A stretch of 18,982 nt of DNA from Proteiniphilum sp. UBA5283 (GTDB lineage: Bacteria; Bacteroidota; Bacteroidia; Bacteroidales; Dysgonomonadaceae). The notes beneath the pieces are model-generated. The model did not search any database. It had not been told where the DNA came from and was given only the letters and a program-made list of their open reading frames with translations. Positions 17,647 to 18,982 of this stretch are shown in pieces; the stretch's first letter is position 1; every line of letters begins with the position of its first letter. The stretch lies in NCBI GenBank assembly GCA_002408485.1, contig DHSP01000077.1, positions 51,978 to 70,959 on the forward strand, given 5' to 3'. Made by a program: the position numbers and the translations under genes.

Positions 17647-18073
17647 CGGATATCGATCTGAGAACATATCCCAATATTCATTTCTCAGGAGGTTAAATTG
17701 TATTTTGAGACAGCCTCATTCAGTTGATCCAGAAAATAAACGTGATTTCGGGATAAGAAAAGTATTCAAAGAGTTGTCTCAAAGAGGGAAAAGTATGATG
17801 GGTTGTTGTTAAGGTTCAAACTTAATTTAACCTGTAACAAAAAGGGTGAACTGCCGAATTTCTTCCTCACCAGGAGCAATATTGACAATAGAAACCCGGA
17901 TGTAATCAAAGCTCTTACCCAAAACCCTTCCGACAAACTTTATGCTGACAAGGGACATGTTAGCATCAAACTTTTTGAGTTGTTATTTGACCAAGAAATT
18001 CATTTAGTGACCGCTATGCATTCAAATATGCACACTAATGTCATTTCACGATAAAACTCTCTTAGGCAGAAGT
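17640..18073 (+). pseudogene. IS982-family transposase remnant, frameshifted and truncated
   Basis: Three blocks in two frames together resemble an IS982-type DDE transposase. Block 1 (about 17645-17805) reads FGYRSENISQYSFLRRLN, like the family's SxSRFNRRL region, then NKRDFGIRKVFKELSQRGKSMMG, followed by an in-frame stop. Block 2 (about 17806-18054, shifted frame) reads LRFKLNLTCNKKGELPNFFL, SNIDNRNPDVIKALTQ and KLYADKGHVSIKLFELLFDQ, matching the FKLHL-C, GN-DDRNP and ADKGY-S segments around the second catalytic Asp. Block 3 (18041-18073, back in the block 1 frame) reads DKTLLGRS, like the DKILLRKR motif. The N-terminus and the C-terminus with the last catalytic Glu were not found, and no terminal inverted repeats were seen. 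It is therefore inactive. The next 133 nt (18074-18206), up to GH3, hold nothing I can identify. Confidence 0.75.
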
Positions 18074-18206
18074 TTAAAATCAAGTATACCAATCATTTAG
18101 GGGTAAAGATTGTCCAAAAATCAGGTTGCTAATTCCTTTACACCAAAAAGTTAAAATATGCTGTACATAATTTTTCAAACGAAATAATTACAGTAAATTT
18201 GAGGAA

Positions 18207-18982
18207 ATGAAACGAATGACACGAAAAATAAGAAAAAGAATGCAATTTTTTGCGATTACCCCCATTATCGGATTATTTTATTTGATCTCCGTATCTGTCT
18301 GCGGACAAGACAAGATCGATATTCCGGACAGATATCTCCCCAAAAACAAACAGATTTACCAAAAAGGCTGGATCGACTTCAACAAAAATGGAAGAATGGA
18401 TGTCTATGAAAACCCGGAAGCAGAAATTGAGGAGCGGATTACTGATCTGATCAGTCAAATGACGCTGGAAGAGAAGACCAATCAGATGGTCACCCTCTAC
18501 GGATACGGCAGGGTGCTGGAAGACGATCTCCCCACCCCGGAATGGAAAAACAGGCTTTGGAAAGATGGAATAGGAGCCATAGACGAACACCTGAACGGCT
18601 TCCGTCAGTGGGGACTTCCACCCTCCGACAACCCTTATGTCTGGCCGGCCTCGCGCCACGCATGGGCTTTGAATGAGGTGCAGCGTTTTTTCATTGAAGA
18701 GACACGGCTGGGAATCCCGGTGGATTTCACCAACGAAGGCATCCGGGGTGTGGAAAGCTACATGGCCACCAATTTCCCCACACAACTGGGACTAGGCCAT
18801 ACATGGAACAAGGATCTTGTGGAGAAGGTGGGTTATATCACCGGCCGGGAAGCAAGACTTCTGGGCTATACCAACGTATATGCGCCCATCCTCGATGTGG
18901 GCCGTGACCAACGGTGGGGCAGGTACGAAGAGGTATACGGGGAGAGTCCCTTTTTGGTGGCCGAGCTGGGTATATCCATGGT
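18207..18982 (+). CDS. GH3 beta-glucosidase-type hydrolase, 5' part (runs off the window)
   Basis: Open frame of 258 codons with no stop before the window end; the full protein would be expected at roughly 750-800 residues. Signal peptide candidate MQFFAITPIIGLFYLISVSVCG, with cleavage before QDK (about 33-34). An EF-hand/dockerin-like DFNKNGRMDVYENP (57-70) precedes the GH3 N-terminal signature EERITDLISQMTLEEKTNQM. It continues with YGYGRVLEDDLPTPEWKN, EETRLGIPVDFTNEGIRGVE, NFPTQLGLGHTWN and YAPILDVGRDQRWGR, all strongly GH3. The catalytic nucleophile (SDW/SDY region) lies beyond the window. Known close relatives are periplasmic beta-glucosidases of Bacteroides xyloglucan-type loci, but family specificity varies. 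ATG starts at 18207, 18216 and 18240 are possible; the last gives the most usual signal peptide. It is separated from GH2 by 652 nt with a terminator and an IS remnant, so it is probably a separate transcription unit. Confidence 0.93.
   Translation, partial: MKRMTRKIRKRMQFFAITPIIGLFYLISVSVCGQDKIDIPDRYLPKNKQIYQKGWIDFNKNGRMDVYENPEAEIEERITDLISQMTLEEKTNQMVTLYGYGRVLEDDLPTPEWKNRLWKDGIGAIDEHLNGFRQWGLPPSDNPYVWPASRHAWALNEVQRFFIEETRLGIPVDFTNEGIRGVESYMATNFPTQLGLGHTWNKDLVEKVGYITGREARLLGYTNVYAPILDVGRDQRWGRYEEVYGESPFLVAELGISM

Noticed and set aside
17609..17812. Short 67-codon frame after GH2 as a stand-alone gene
   Set aside because: Its start lies in the terminator hairpin and its later residues match the decayed IS982 transposase, so it is part of the remnant.
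17803..18054. 83-codon frame as a functional small protein
   Set aside because: It matches only the middle of an IS982 transposase; the preceding and following parts of the family are in another frame.
18168..18175. TAATTTTT as a TAnnTTTG-like promoter for GH3
   Set aside because: One mismatch to the Bacteroides -7 element and no -33 TTTG at a suitable distance; too weak to call.
18273..18785. 170-codon antisense frame at the 3' end of the window
   Set aside because: It is opposite the GH3 signature motifs; no independent evidence of a gene.

Overview
The window looks like a polysaccharide utilization locus (PUL) from a Bacteroidota genome, most likely order Bacteroidales. The evidence is an adjacent SusC/SusD pair, a run of lipoproteins and secreted glycan-active enzymes all on the + strand, AT-rich spacers and no strong Shine-Dalgarno sites. 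Genus cannot be settled from sequence alone. No tRNA, rRNA, CRISPR array or regulator gene was seen. The SusC protein carries an N-terminal STN signalling domain, so control by an ECF sigma/anti-sigma pair encoded outside the window (probably just upstream) is the simplest expectation.

Layout: (1) 22-7119, the outer-membrane capture half: SusC-like TonB-dependent transporter, SusD-like lipoprotein, a fasciclin (FAS1) lipoprotein whose start overlaps the susD stop, and a lipoprotein with three Ig-like repeats plus an unassigned C-terminal domain. (2) 7120-7245, a 126-nt spacer with a strong 14-bp hairpin lacking a T-tract, followed by a 10-bp palindrome. (3) 7246-17554, the enzyme half: an agarase-like clan GH-A lipoprotein, a beta-propeller lipoprotein, a GH71/GH99-like hydrolase, a GH31 alpha-glycosidase lipoprotein, an SGNH (SASA-type) acetylesterase, and a GH2 beta-glycosidase with a C-terminal malectin-like domain. 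Gaps inside this half are 4-20 nt, except 92 nt before GH2. (4) 17555-18206, the largest gene-poor stretch: a plausible intrinsic terminator and a frameshifted IS982-family transposase remnant. (5) 18207 to the window end, the 5' part of a GH3 beta-glucosidase-type gene with visibly higher GC in the lines I counted.

Inferred joint function: surface lipoproteins bind and trim a polysaccharide, SusC/SusD import oligosaccharides, and periplasmic enzymes deacetylate them and remove alpha- and beta-linked sugars. The target is unknown. The enzyme mix (agarase-like GH-A, GH71/99-like, GH31, GH2, acetylesterase) suggests an acetylated heteroglycan with both alpha and beta linkages and does not match a textbook PUL that I recognise. 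The most novel part is the three-gene block 7246-11631. Its members belong to recognisable folds, but their substrates cannot be assigned.
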